Source: Straminergon stramineum
Lineage: Eukaryota; Streptophyta; Bryopsida; Hypnales; Calliergonaceae
Length of the DNA: 64,000 bases
Assembly: GCA_963920665.1 (NCBI GenBank)
Contig: OY987268.1
Location: 9,798,501-9,862,500, forward strand
Reading direction: 5' to 3'
Both the position numbers and the translations under genes were made by a program. Below the pieces are notes generated by a model that was not told the DNA's origin, did no database searches, and saw only the letters and a list, made by a program, of their open reading frames with translations. Each line of letters starts with the position of its first letter. The first letter of the stretch is position 1. Positions 46,173 through 56,599 of this stretch are shown here, piece after piece.

Positions 46173-47085
46173 CCCCTACAAAACCATTGTCCCTTCGAGG
46201 GACAAACTGGATTTTGGGAAAGTACTTGAATCCTCAATTTTTGTCATGATTTTTTGAAACTTTTTTGGAAGATAGAAAAACTGATTAGCCTTATGGGAAT
46301 ATAATTTTTTTCCCAATGGGTACTTGGGAACGAAAGTTATGCCCAAATAAGCTCAAAATAGGGGAGATTGGGCATAAAAAAAATTCATTTTTAATTTTAA
46401 AAATATCTCATATATTATATTTTTGCCTAAATGGAAAGCTTCGATTCATTTCATTTGAATAAGTTATGTGAAAGTTATAGAAAATCTTGTATTTTAGGCA
46501 ATCTAAACATCTTCTAGAAAAAATAACTTGTACATTTCATTTCTAAATGAGATTTTTAGAATTTTTCCGGAAATTTTTTTTTGCATGGTTTAGTTTTCTT
46601 GCTAGAAAAATCTCACCATTGGTGTGCTTTAATTCCATCTTAGAGATATTAATAATTTAGATTTTACTTCTATCTTGGACCTACTTCTATTTAAAAATTA
46701 AGATTTTTTAAGAACAAAAATTAAGTTTTTTTGAATTCATTTTTTTTTCTTTGACTCTCAACTTAATTTTCCACCTTAAATATTTAAAGCTCAAAACTTT
46801 GTAGTGCAAAAAATTTAAGTTAAGAAGGTTAAAAATCAAATAATCTAGTCTTGTAATGTGCAAAAAATATTGTTTTCTTCACTTAAAAAACATAGATATC
46901 TTACAATTGTGCAGTCAAAATTTCTAAACTTTATTCCACACATTCTCATGCTACTGATGCTAGTTAGGTATAAGATCCTATGGTTAGGTGTCCAAAAACA
47001 ATAATTTTCAAAGTTTTTTACTCTTTACAATAGAAATTGCAGTTTTAAGGGGTTTTGGCAAAAAAGGTCCATGGTCCTTTAGGGA
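46173..47085. mobile_element. TTAA element family C, full-length copy
   Basis: A 913-bp element between TTAA 46169-46172 and 47086-47089. Ends are CCCCTACAAAACCATTGTCC and (inverse) TCCCTAAAGGACCATGGACC. Non-coding. Related pieces are 19073-19473, 34144-34211 and probably 13420-14222. Confidence 0.82.
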
Positions 47086-47089
47086 TTAA

Positions 47090-47499
47090 AGGACAAATTT
47101 TGGGTTCAAAATCCATTGATGAAGAAGGCAAGGCTATGCTTCAAATGTAAGGCCTATGCTTGGTCACATGAGACTTCACTACACTATAGTAGTGCTACAA
47201 GTTGTCCTTGAAAGAAAAAATTAGGAACTCTTTGCCAAATTTTTGACTCAAGGAAAACACTGGAATGAATGATTTACAACGGAGTAAAAATTGGAATAGG
47301 AGTTCCCGATAGTGCTGGACGGGTCATATATTACAAAATGAACCACTCCAAAATAAATAAATAAATAGAGAGAAGTTTTTCATCAATTCCCATGTGTGGA
47401 AAAAGAATTCTCATCCTCCTCTGGAAGGCTCATAGAATCACCATAACTTAGCAGAATCGTGTCACTTGTGCAATTCGGATTGAATAATCTTGCAAAACC
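47090..47499. other. Spacer before GC-rich island B
   Basis: AT-rich to about 47280, then composition starts to change. No gene seen. Confidence 0.5.
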
Positions 47500-48886
47500 T
47501 GTGCACACGGCCAGGGAGGATTGACCCCTTACACTACTGCCCCGTATTTTACCCCAGCAGAAAACACTGAAATTTTTTATTGGCCACCCATGATAAAATT
47601 TGCAAATTTTGAATTCATATTTGCAATCAGAGGCCCCAAAGGAGTGTTGCGGAAGATAAATTAATGAAGCACAAAATACGGGGTCTTTTTTTTACATGCA
47701 CTCTTGGATTGACTTGGAGGAGACGAGCGAGGGGGTCAGTCCACCCCGACCGACCCCTTGCGGCTGGGCCCCTCGAAATTTGCCCCTGCAGTAAAGATTA
47801 CCCTTTATTTGTGTCAAAAAAATAAGAAAAGCAAGTGACGTCTCCAGACATTGCAATTGGTGGCAGAAAAGGCCATTGAACAACCCAATTGCAAAAAGAA
47901 GCTTTCCTCGTCCCCCCAGTCATTGCGGAGTTGAGAGTTCGATTCGGGGTCCTGCAGCGAATCCAGGAGCGTGCTGAATATATAAAACGCCGGAGCAGGA
48001 AGAAGCCTTGGACACAGCCCTTTGCATTTCTGTGCGAAATTGCCCTTCGGAGTGCATGTCGAGTAGTGGAGCGGAGCTGTTGCTGTTGCGCTTGCCATTC
48101 TCGTTACCAACTTCTGTAACGTAAGCAATTGCTAGCTATCAGTGTTCACAGAGTCATCAACCTTCCCTTTCTCAGCTTACAGTCACATTCGATCGCACAG
48201 CTAGCCCGCTAACTCTCTTCTCCTCGGATGATCACCTAGACAGCCTGCTTTCACGCATTTTCTCGATTTTTGAGTAGCAACCCGCCTTCGCTGAATCATC
48301 GCTTCCTTTTTTGTCTCTCTGGTTGCGGTTCAATCAATTCCAGCTCGTCATCCAATTATTTCTTCATGAATGTATTTTCAATGAGTAGGAAATGTTTTGG
48401 TCAGTCCTCGACGCGGCATTCACTGCGATTTGAATTTGAGCTCCGAATATGAGCTGCGATTGCCCATTTGTGTTGGAATTGCAGGGCTGCATGCATATAT
48501 CGGTTCAATATTCCGCTCCTGTTTTGATCGTATACGAAACCCGTCGCTTTTCATTCCTTGAAATAGCGACAAAACTAGGGGTGAGTGAAAAAAGTCACAA
48601 GGGATAAATCGTGGGTCCGACTTAGATACTAACAATAGATCATTAAAATAGATCATTTTCAGTGAGAAGCGACACAGCTCCGGATTTTCTCAATGAAAAA
48701 CGACGGGTTTCGCTCTAGTATATATCGATCGAAGAAGGAGGCTCTGTTCGATTCGAAAATTTACTCCATGCATTGGGTCGATCGGTCGATTTATGTCGTT
48801 CTCTGCGTCTGATGGAGTATTCGTCGTTTTCGCAGACACGACTACGAGCAAATCACCATTACACGAAGGGGAAGTGGCGCTTCGCG
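47500..48886 (+). promoter_or_regulatory. GC-rich upstream region of small gene copy B
   Basis: CpG-richer than its surroundings and related in patches to 16500-17591. The patch ttgcaatcagaggcccc (about 47620-47637) matches the inverse of the corresponding patch near 16620-16650, so one piece is inverted relative to copy A. A clear TATA box stands at 47978. Shared blocks are cttgccattctcgt (48091), gatttgaatttgagctccga (48427) and the stretch from GTCGATTTATG to TTTTCGCAG (48778-48835), whose pyrimidine-AG end may be a leader-intron acceptor. An ATG at 48793 opens a frame out of phase with the main one. Confidence 0.55.
47978..47987 (+). promoter_or_regulatory. TATA box candidate of gene copy B
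   Basis: ATATATAAAA followed by cgccggagc in a GC-rich setting. Copy A has no equivalent at the matching distance before its shared cttgccattctcgt block. Confidence 0.5.
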
Positions 48887-49153
48887 ATGGCACAGGCCAA
48901 CGAGGGACGGGCAGGCGCAAACGGAGAGGTACCGCAGATGAACCGCGTAGCACCGCAGGAGGATGGTGCGGGCGTTCGAGCGGCAGTCCAGGCGGCAGCT
49001 CCAGTGGCGGGCGCAGTCGTTGGTGACGTGGCAGTCGCACTTTTTCCCAATGCCCCAGTCCATGCCCGTTTTGATTTAGATGGGACTTTGCTCGGGCCTC
49101 TGCCGACAAAAAACAACCTGAGTTTCAAAATCCATCCCAAAATTAATTGCTGA
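48887..49153 (+). CDS. Small Ala/Gly/Val-rich protein, unknown, copy B
   Basis: An 88-codon frame paralogous to 17592-17888. Shared parts are MAQAN.G.AGAN..VPQ at the start, D.A.VRAA.QAAAPVA in the middle, VALFP, and the tail FD(L/V)DG(T/V)LLGPLP.K. Copy A has about 13 extra residues in the Ala/Val stretch. Retention of one reading frame through many base changes, with length differences in whole codons, argues that it has been translated. I do not recognise the protein; FDLDGTLL equals the first HAD-hydrolase motif, but the rest of that fold is missing. The ATG is chosen because conservation begins there and the upstream in-frame sequence differs from copy A. It may be complete or a first exon. 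Confidence 0.52.
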   Translation: MAQANEGRAGANGEVPQMNRVAPQEDGAGVRAAVQAAAPVAGAVVGDVAVALFPNAPVHARFDLDGTLLGPLPTKNNLSFKIHPKINC

Positions 49154-49558
49154 AGAAACCCGGCCTTAAGTGAGAAAAAGAAATTATTAGTGTTGGGTTG
49201 GGTCGGTTATTACTGTTTCTTGGCCCTATTTTCTTCTTCTTCTTTGCAGTTTGGTTGATTTTCCTTGGTTTGCTAAAAGTACGGGAAAGCCAATTGCATA
49301 TGAAGTATGTATAAGCTTAGCAGTATTATGTGGTGTGTGTGGACTTTGAAGTAAGAATAATGCTCACGAATAATCTTGTGGAGGTTTCATGCAAATTTCT
49401 TTCTGACCAGAGAATGTTTGCAAAAGTAAATAACTTAGTGGCTGCAACTCATGTAAGATAACTACTGTGTAACACATACAGTTGTGCAGTAATAAATTGT
49501 GGCTCAGATTCAGTGCTTCTCCTTTACTCATTCTGCTTTGCTATGGATTTTTGGAATC
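49154..49558 (+). other. Downstream region of gene copy B
   Basis: Shares ordered patches with 17930-18450 (see copy A). The tract ttcttcttcttctttgcag near 49231-49250 looks like a 3' splice site, but no exon was recognised after it. Confidence 0.45.
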
Positions 49559-49573
49559 AAAATTCTGTCTTTT

Positions 49574-49680
49574 GCTTTCTGAAAACTGAAAAAATTTCGC
49601 CGGGGATTTGGTCCCTTGGTTCTGTGTACTGTTTCCCCTTTGCAATGGATATTGTCCATGTGTTTCAAGAAAAAAAAAAA
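49574..49680 (+). mobile_element. Poly-A retroinsertion with 15-bp TSD
   Basis: AAAATTCTGTCTTTT is present exactly at 49559-49573 and 49681-49695. The intervening 107 bp end in a run of A. Poly-A tail plus a long direct repeat is the mark of LINE-driven retrotransposition (SINE or truncated copy). A third, nearly identical word at about 50286-50301 suggests a second, larger event at the same place. Source element not recognised. Confidence 0.65.
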
Positions 49681-49848
49681 AAAATTCTGTCTTTTTTTTG
49701 GAAACAAATGGAAATCCATTACAAAACCACACAGTTACAAAACAGCCAAACCAAAGGCTAGACAAGAGAAAAAGAGAGAGAGAAAGGAAAAAAGCACCAA
49801 ACTAGAACCTAAGAGAGACAAACAGGGGGGCCCTGTCTATGCCAATTA

Positions 49849-50264
49849 AGGTAGAAGCACCTAGATGTAACACAATCCGTTCGATGATACCTAAAAAACA
49901 ACCTAAATCCAAACACTTGTGAACCCAAAGTAGACAAGTGGGGTTTCAAAGTAGACATGTGGGGTTCCAAGAAGTTGTCACTCTTTCAAGAAGTAACCAA
50001 TCACCCGCACTTGATCCAAGGTTAGAGAGTGTTGCTTTTGGGTGTTTCCCTCCCCACTTTGGTGTTAGTCTAGTGTCCACAGTAGATGCATCTACGAAGT
50101 ACTTTTCAAAAATGTGTATAATATTCATACAAGCTTGGAAAAATATGAAACCCATTTTGTTGGTTTCCTAAACCATTTCCTAACATAAGCACATCATTTT
50201 TTCTTGTACACACCCTCCATATCAAGAGATCCAAAACAAGTGTCCCATATAGGTGCTTCTACCT
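49849..50264. mobile_element. TA-flanked TIR element R, 416 bp
   Basis: Ends AGGTAGAAGCACCTA and (inverse) AGGTAGAAGCACCTA are perfect inverse copies for 15 bp. TA lies at 49847-49848 and 50265-50266. The motif matches element P (AGGTAAGAGCACCC). The interior contains a 22-bp tandem repeat (aaagtagaca(a/t)gtggggtt). Short frames inside are not supported. Confidence 0.82.
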
Positions 50265-50576
50265 TAATCGTGTCACCAATACTATCAAAAATTCTGTCTT
50301 TCAGTTCCTAAACTAAGTTAACTTAGTGGGTTTGTTTGCTGATGAGGAATTCTTGTATCTCATTTCATGCAAATGGATTTTTCTTTCATATTTTTTCTAA
50401 ATAAGTTACACAAATATGTAAATATAAATTTGTGGTGAACCAGGGGGGTCCACTCACTCTGCCAGGTTTCAATCTGTTAGACTTCGTCCCAGCTTTAGAT
50501 TTGAGCCAATGCAGTGACGCCTCTAGTGGCAATTAACTTATTGTACCCAAAAAAATGAAATTGGGTGTACTCTTGA

Positions 50577-51156
50577 ACCCCTAAACGTCCAGATTCATCT
50601 TCAGAATTGACAATTTGCAAAAAATCATTATAAAGTGCTATTTGGAAATATATTTTGGAATTGCTATACAAAGAAAAGGTGTAGATTGAGAGTTGCTCAT
50701 TCCATCTGTATGGTTAGATTCACCAATGCTATCACCAATATATTTTTTATAAATTTAGATAGGAAAAATTTAAAATTACTTCAAAATTCCATTTCAAGTA
50801 GAATATTATCATTTTTGGAGTAAACTTTGTTGGACTAGATTTGAAATGAGGTTCTCTTCACATGGGGAATTTTTGAAAATTTTGTGTTCTTTAGCTCTAT
50901 TGCCTCATTTTGGCAAATCCAATTTTGAACTAGAGTCAATGCAATTTTGACTTGGTCACCACTTGACCTACTTGCACATTGGTAATTATAGAAAAATACT
51001 TACTCTAGTAACACCAAATCCAAACCTTAGATAGGACACAAACTTGATAAAGTATCTCCACAAATTAAAATAATTTTCATCCAAGCAATCATGAGGATGA
51101 AAATTCAGTTTCAATTTGTTCATCGTCCCAAAAATAGACGTTGAGGTGCTTAGGGG
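50577..51156 (+). mobile_element. TTAA element family A, copy A3
   Basis: Intact member of about 580 bp starting ACCCCTAAACGTCC after TTGA (50573-50576) and ending GTGCTTAGGGG before TTAA 51157-51160. It is the uninterrupted counterpart of A1. Confidence 0.85.
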
Positions 51157-52876
51157 TTAACCTGTTACTCTAAAGGATCAAATGGCATTTTGGGGGGCCA
51201 CATAGAGATTTGGGACAACTCACTATAAATTAAAAAAATTTTAAATTCTTTTAAATTTTCACCTTACATGGGGATGAGGAGTAACTTTAACAGCCCAACA
51301 ATTTTCATAACTTTCAACTACATGGTTAAAAAGTTATTATATGATATGGAATTTTCATTGTTTAGAGGGCAACTTGGGTGGCTCAAAAAAAATGGACATT
51401 GGAGCACTTAGGGGTTAACCCTTTACCCCCTACAGGATCAAATGATGTTATTTTGGCAACATAGCATTTTTAGGCAACCTATTATGAAAAAAAAATTATT
51501 TTTTTCTTTGAAATTTTCACGTAACATGGGAACGAGGAGTAGCTTTAATGGCCCAATAATTTTCATAATTGTTGTCTATATGGTTAAAAAGTTATTGTAT
51601 GATATGGAATTTTCATTGTTTAGTGGGTGTGAGCCCCTATTTCGTCACCTGGGACTCACTTATCTTTTTTTAATTTTTTTGCAAAAGTAAGTGTGAAAAA
51701 TAGTACAAAAATCCCCCAAAAGAGTATAAAACCAAAATAGGTGTGTTACATGCCAATATAGTATTTGGTCATATTTTGAGAGTTTTTACTAATTAGATTC
51801 AAATCCCACTTGTAAATAGGTTAGAACCCAACCAATCATGGTAATTACAAGTTATGAACATACTAGGCTCAAAATCCCACAGAGAAATGACATCGCTTGG
51901 CTAATATTGGTTGAGGGAACTCTGGTGAGGCACATAAGTCAGTTCTCGGAGATAGGTTCCAATTTCCCCATTTCATCAACGAAATAGCGGAACCCCAATT
52001 ATTGATTTGCAGATGTTAAAAATACCAAGACAGGACCGTGGAGGAATCTTTGGTCTAAGGAAGGTGAATTAGGATTAAAACCATGCGTGGGAAACAACAA
52101 CAAAGTTGGTTTGCCAAGATTCCCTTCGGTGTGGAAGATTCCGTGGCCATCAATAATTAAATAAGGGGGTGGATTTTGTTCCCCCTAGGTCGATGTGTAG
52201 AGTAAAAATATGAGCCTACACATGTGCTGTGGTATTCCATGGGAGGTTTCACAAAAAGTTTTGGAATTTTCTGATAGTTTGAAGATGCCTTTCCAAACAG
52301 TCAATTGCCCAAACTTACGATGGGAAATTCCTAAAAATTCTCCATGTGGTGGTAAAATCTCACTAAAAATTGGAATAGCTTGTATTATATTAATAGGACC
52401 CTCCAACAAGTTTCAAGACATTCCAATAGTCAGAAGAACCCGAACTTGCAAGATTCTTCAACAATCAACAAAATTTAAAGATTACGATGGAGTTGACCAG
52501 TGGATCAAGACCATACAAAAGCAGCATGGGGTCAAAGATAGGTCTTTTCTTACACCCCCCCTACCTACTTAAGAACCTAGGTTAGTTACTTTTTTCAAAA
52601 AAGTCAAACTCCAAAAATTGGATTTTTAACCTTTTTTGGTGTTACGTTGGCATTAGGTTTCGTTGAAATTTTGAAGTTAGAAAAGGGGTGGAAATTCTAT
52701 TAGACTAAAAATAGCCTTTTGAAGCCAATGGCACAATCCGTTTGTGATTTGGAGTTAATCTCCAAAAGTTAGAAAATGGACCAGCGTAAAAAGTCAAAGT
52801 TGGTAAATTAGGATGAAAATCCTAATTGATAAGATTACCATGTTGAAATGAGACGAGTTGGGTGCCCTTGAACGAG

Positions 52877-52883
52877 TATATAA
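52877..52883 (+). promoter_or_regulatory. LTR TATA box
   Basis: TATATAA followed by gggcactc, about 1250 bp after the LTR start, in the position equivalent to 24245. Confidence 0.65.
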
Positions 52884-53633
52884 GGGCACTCATTTTTCTC
52901 TCAAATCACCCCTTCTAGCCATTCTTTTGGCTTTGTAAACAAGTTGATCCATTCAATGTGGACTTTTGACCATTTTTGAGCCAAAGTTGTAAACGTGGTG
53001 TTTTTGGAGCATTTCAAGCTCCTTTTGTTTCTATTTTGTAAGCCTTAAAGGACACTGGGGTCCCTTTAAGTCTTGATTGTTGTCCTTGTATTAGTTTTTT
53101 AAGTTTTTAGCAAAAATTTGGTAGTATTTTGTTGCACTAACTCTTACTTTAATACATTTGTTGTTCTTTTAAGTCCTTATTTAGGACTTGAGTATTGTGC
53201 ACTAATTCTAGAGGATTCTTCTCTTATGACTAGCGATGCCGCTTAGGGAAAACCTCTAGCTTGTTATGTTTATGATTTTTGTACTAATTTTTGTACTAAT
53301 ACTCTCGATTCATCCTCCTTTAATTTTCTTTGGTCAAAATCTTTGTGTGTTATTTTCCGTGCTTACCATTACTCGGCGAAGTTTTGACTTTGATTCTTAG
53401 AATTGGATAGAAATTTAGTGGGTTTTGAGGAATACGGCAGAGCTTTGACTTCAAAGTTTAAAAGTTCTAAAGTAGTTTGCTAAAAGTTTCCAACCACAGC
53501 AAAGCTTTGAACCTTAGACTCTCAAAAAATTCTCTAATAATTGGGAAGGTATGGAAACTAATTATTAGGGAAAAATTTTCCTTTAGAAGTTAAGTTTGTC
53601 AAAAGAAAAACCAAAATAAATAAAAATAGGGAC

Positions 53634-53900
53634 TAGCCTAAAGGCCAGTCCCTGTGACTGCCAAGGAGACCAAGCCCCTCGCAGTTGGACTGGTCCGGGT
53701 GATCAAACCCCGCCTAGCAAGCAAGAGCCCTATCTAGCCAGGAAGGGGAGCCCCGACGTAGAGAGCCCCTGACAACTACCAAACAGGGAAGCCCCGATAG
53801 TTGAGAGCCACGTGGCAGTGGTAGGAGACCCTTGGCCACTAGAGCCTCCGCCTCTATTGGGAGCCCCCGGCCAGAGCCTTGTAGCTGCATCAGGGAGCAG
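53634..53900 (+). other. GC-rich block inside the LTR
   Basis: A CpG- and G/C-rich stretch with repeated gagccc(c)(c/t)ga words (about 53745-53870). It differs in composition from the rest of the LTR and has no counterpart in the LTR at 22952. It may be captured sequence. Confidence 0.5.
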
Positions 53901-54874
53901 AGGAGGAGTTAATTACCTCCCCACTCAATTTTTTTTTAATTTTTTGTTCGTTTTGTTTTTAATTTTAAATTAGAATAGAGAGGAAGGTAGACTAAATCTA
54001 GGGAGAATAGAAGAAAGGAAGAATAGGGAGGTACAAAAACAAAAATAAAACAAAACAAGTTTAAAGTAGAATTAAAATAGGTTAGCCAAGGAATAGGTTG
54101 AGAGGAAAAACCATTAGAGTTTGGAAAGAAATAACAACAAATATTAATCTCACCACTCTTTCTCTCCTAGAATTTGTAGCAATCGCACAAAAGAAGTTTA
54201 GAGGTTACAAACTCAAGGTTGAATGATAGAATGGAGTACAAAAATTTGAGTTTAGATAGAAATTAGATAAAAATCAAAGAAATTTTAGAGAAGTGATTAG
54301 AACCATAAAAAATAGGATAGATTAGAAAGTTGCCTTGAATTAGTGAAAATTTTATCAAAAACCATATCCTTCTAAGTCAACTTGTTGAATAGAATAAATA
54401 AGTTTAAATAGTGAGAAGGGAAAGAAAAAATCTCCTATAGCCATATTCCAACAACTTGTAATTAAAATCTACTCTTCAAGCTGTAAGCATAAAATGGCCA
54501 TTGAAGGAGAACTCGATGATCTATACAACAACATGCAAAATAAATTCCAAAATGAGGTAAGTTACTAAATAATCTAAATTTCATTAATTTTCAAAGTAGG
54601 TCAATTAATACAATTTTAGTAGAAAAACCCTATATTGTTTAGGACTAATCTTTGTGAATATGTTTGTTTCCAATAACTTCTTTGAATTTAGATTTAGGAA
54701 AGAGTCCATTGCTTGAAAGGCTCAATGGACAAAGCTTAGACACCCATCAAGAAATAAATTAAAACAAAAAAGAACTTGTTGTGCAAATTATTTACTATGA
54801 GTGGATAAATAAACACTCACAGTGGGCAGCTTGGGGGGCTCAAAAAAATGGACATTACAACACTCAGGGGTTAA

Positions 54875-55807
54875 CCCTTTACCCCCTAAAGGATCAAATG
54901 ATGTTATTTTGGCAACATAGCAATTTTGGGTAGTTCACTATGAACAAAACCTTTATTTTTTTCTTTGAAATTTTTACATAACATGGAAACAAGGAGTAGC
55001 TTTAATGGCCCAATAATTTTCATAATTGTTGACTACATGGTTAAAAAGTTATTGTATGATATGGAATTTTCATTGTTTGGTGGGCAACTTGGAGGCTCAA
55101 ATTTATTTTTTTTAAATTCACTTTTTTAAGAAACAAAATTTTGGAATTATTTTTTCAAATTTCTGTATACATGGGAAATTTTGAATCATTCCATTTTGAT
55201 TAATGAGATGAAAGTTATGAGTAGTTTTAGTTTGCGGGCAGTTGTAGATTATCTACTCTAAAATAAATTTTGAAGTCCTTTATAGAACTCAGTTTTCAAT
55301 ATTTTTTGAAAAAAATAAAATCATAGGATGTAGATTGTTTATTACAACCATTGGGGTTGGATTTTTTCAATTCCATAACTAAATTCTTAAGAATTTCCTA
55401 TTTTGAATCATTCTCTACTTCTTTCTACCTATTATTTTTTCCTATATGTTGTACAATTTCAAACGATGTGAGTTTTTTCATGCATGTAGCCAACTTGCCT
55501 TGAAGAATGAATCCAAAGAAGCACCACCATTTTGGACATTTTTTCATACAAATGTGACCATGTGAAGTGCAGCCACCTAGTTTTTCAAAGGGTTAAAATT
55601 TTTTTTGTCAACTCAAACATTAATATCTTGCAATCTACCTGGTGAAAATTTTTGAATTTTTTTCACATCTTCTCAAACCAACATACTACAAGATCCTATA
55701 GTTACGTGTGTCCAAAAATGTTTTATTTTTCTAAAATTTGGTATTTGTACTAGAAATGGCAATTTCAGATAGTTTTTGGTGAAAACTTAGTCAATAACCT
55801 ATAGGGG
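54875..55807 (+). mobile_element. TTAA element family B, copy B3
   Basis: Complete 933-bp member between TTAA 54871-54874 and 55808-55811, the counterpart of B1. Confidence 0.82.
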
Positions 55808-55811
55808 TTAA

Positions 55812-56376
55812 AGGACATTCTATGTTCATGTTTAATAAAACTTTGATAGTTTTCTATATTGAAATACACCCTCAAAAATTTGATATTTTACTCATTTATT
55901 CAAAATTATCCAAAATTTAACTTCTTATTTCGTAATTAAAATGTTAAAATGAAATTTATATAATTTTTAAAGTAATTTATTTGTAAAAATCATAGTAATT
56001 ACAAAAATTGCTTAAAATAGTATGAATTTTTTAACAAAATTGGAGATGATAGTGATAAACATCATGATGTAATTGGTATACTCGTAGTGCTCACAATAAG
56101 TGAAATTTGATAGAAAATTATACAATTCGTGCATTTTAAACTTTCAAGATGCTACCTTCAAAGTGTCACAAAAAATAGATTATTAGAAATAAAGCTATGC
56201 CCTTCGAGTAGCTTTTTCATTTGAGTGTTAACAAGTGTACAAAGCTCTTGCAGGACAAAGACTATTCTAATTCTCATACTACCATTTTTAGAGTAAAGAA
56301 TTAAATTTTAAATTTTAAAAATGGTTTTAGGATCAAAGTATAGGATCTTGCCTTGGAATGTTAGAAAAAGGTGTAA
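55812..56376. other. Non-coding spacer
   Basis: Matches 2479-3087. No gene. Confidence 0.65.
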
Positions 56377-56380
56377 TTCA

Positions 56381-56595
56381 CCCTTAAAGGGCTTGAAAGC
56401 CCTTTGCAACCATATAGTATATTATGAATTTGGTGGTATTTGAAAAACATTGACCAAATAATTTTTAGTAAATTAACGATCATGATAATACAAAAATACC
56501 AATATATTACAATTCATATGTTAAATCATAGTTGCATGAAGAGTTATAAGGCTAAACTCAGGTTTTATAAAGGGACCTTAAAGGCCTTTCAAGGA
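56381..56595 (+). mobile_element. TTAA element family alpha, copy 3
   Basis: Ortholog of 3092-3305, between TTCA 56377-56380 (one change) and TTAA 56596-56599. It shows the uninterrupted ATTTGGTGG site of the hAT MITE at 531. Confidence 0.8.
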
Positions 56596-56599
56596 TTAA

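Larger units (their letters stand above)
51628..54821 (+). mobile_element. 3.19-kb solo LTR with exact 5-bp TSD
   Basis: Begins TGTGAGCCCC and ends ACTCACA; GTGGG stands on both sides (51623-51627, 54822-54826). The neighbouring tandem unit shows the unoccupied ttggtgggcaacttgg at about 55078. There is only one TG start and one CA end and no gag-pol. It is closely related to the LTR at 22952 (start, TATA region) and the reverse fragment ending at 45653. The frame 52210-52572 lies before the TATA and is not supported as a gene. Confidence 0.85.
51161..54874 (+). repeat. Tandem triplication of an A/B junction unit
   Basis: The left ~230 bp of family B followed by the last ~30 bp of family A (aaaatggacattggagcacttaggggTTAA) form a unit of about 258 bp. 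It begins at 51161, again at 51419, and a third start at 54875 leads into the complete B element. Copy 1 of the segment has only one A/B junction. The LTR 51628-54821 lies inside the second unit. Confidence 0.82.

Noticed and set aside
49513..49849. Overlapping plus- and minus-strand frames after gene B as downstream exons
   Set aside because: They span a poly-A retroinsertion and homopolymer runs and are not shared with gene copy A.
52210..52572. 120-codon plus-strand frame
   Set aside because: Falls in the part of the LTR before its TATA box, and the frame is not conserved in the LTR at 22952.
53634..53900. GC-rich block as a possible rRNA or tRNA gene fragment
   Set aside because: No conserved rRNA signature or tRNA fold could be recognised; repeated gagcccc words look like simple amplification.
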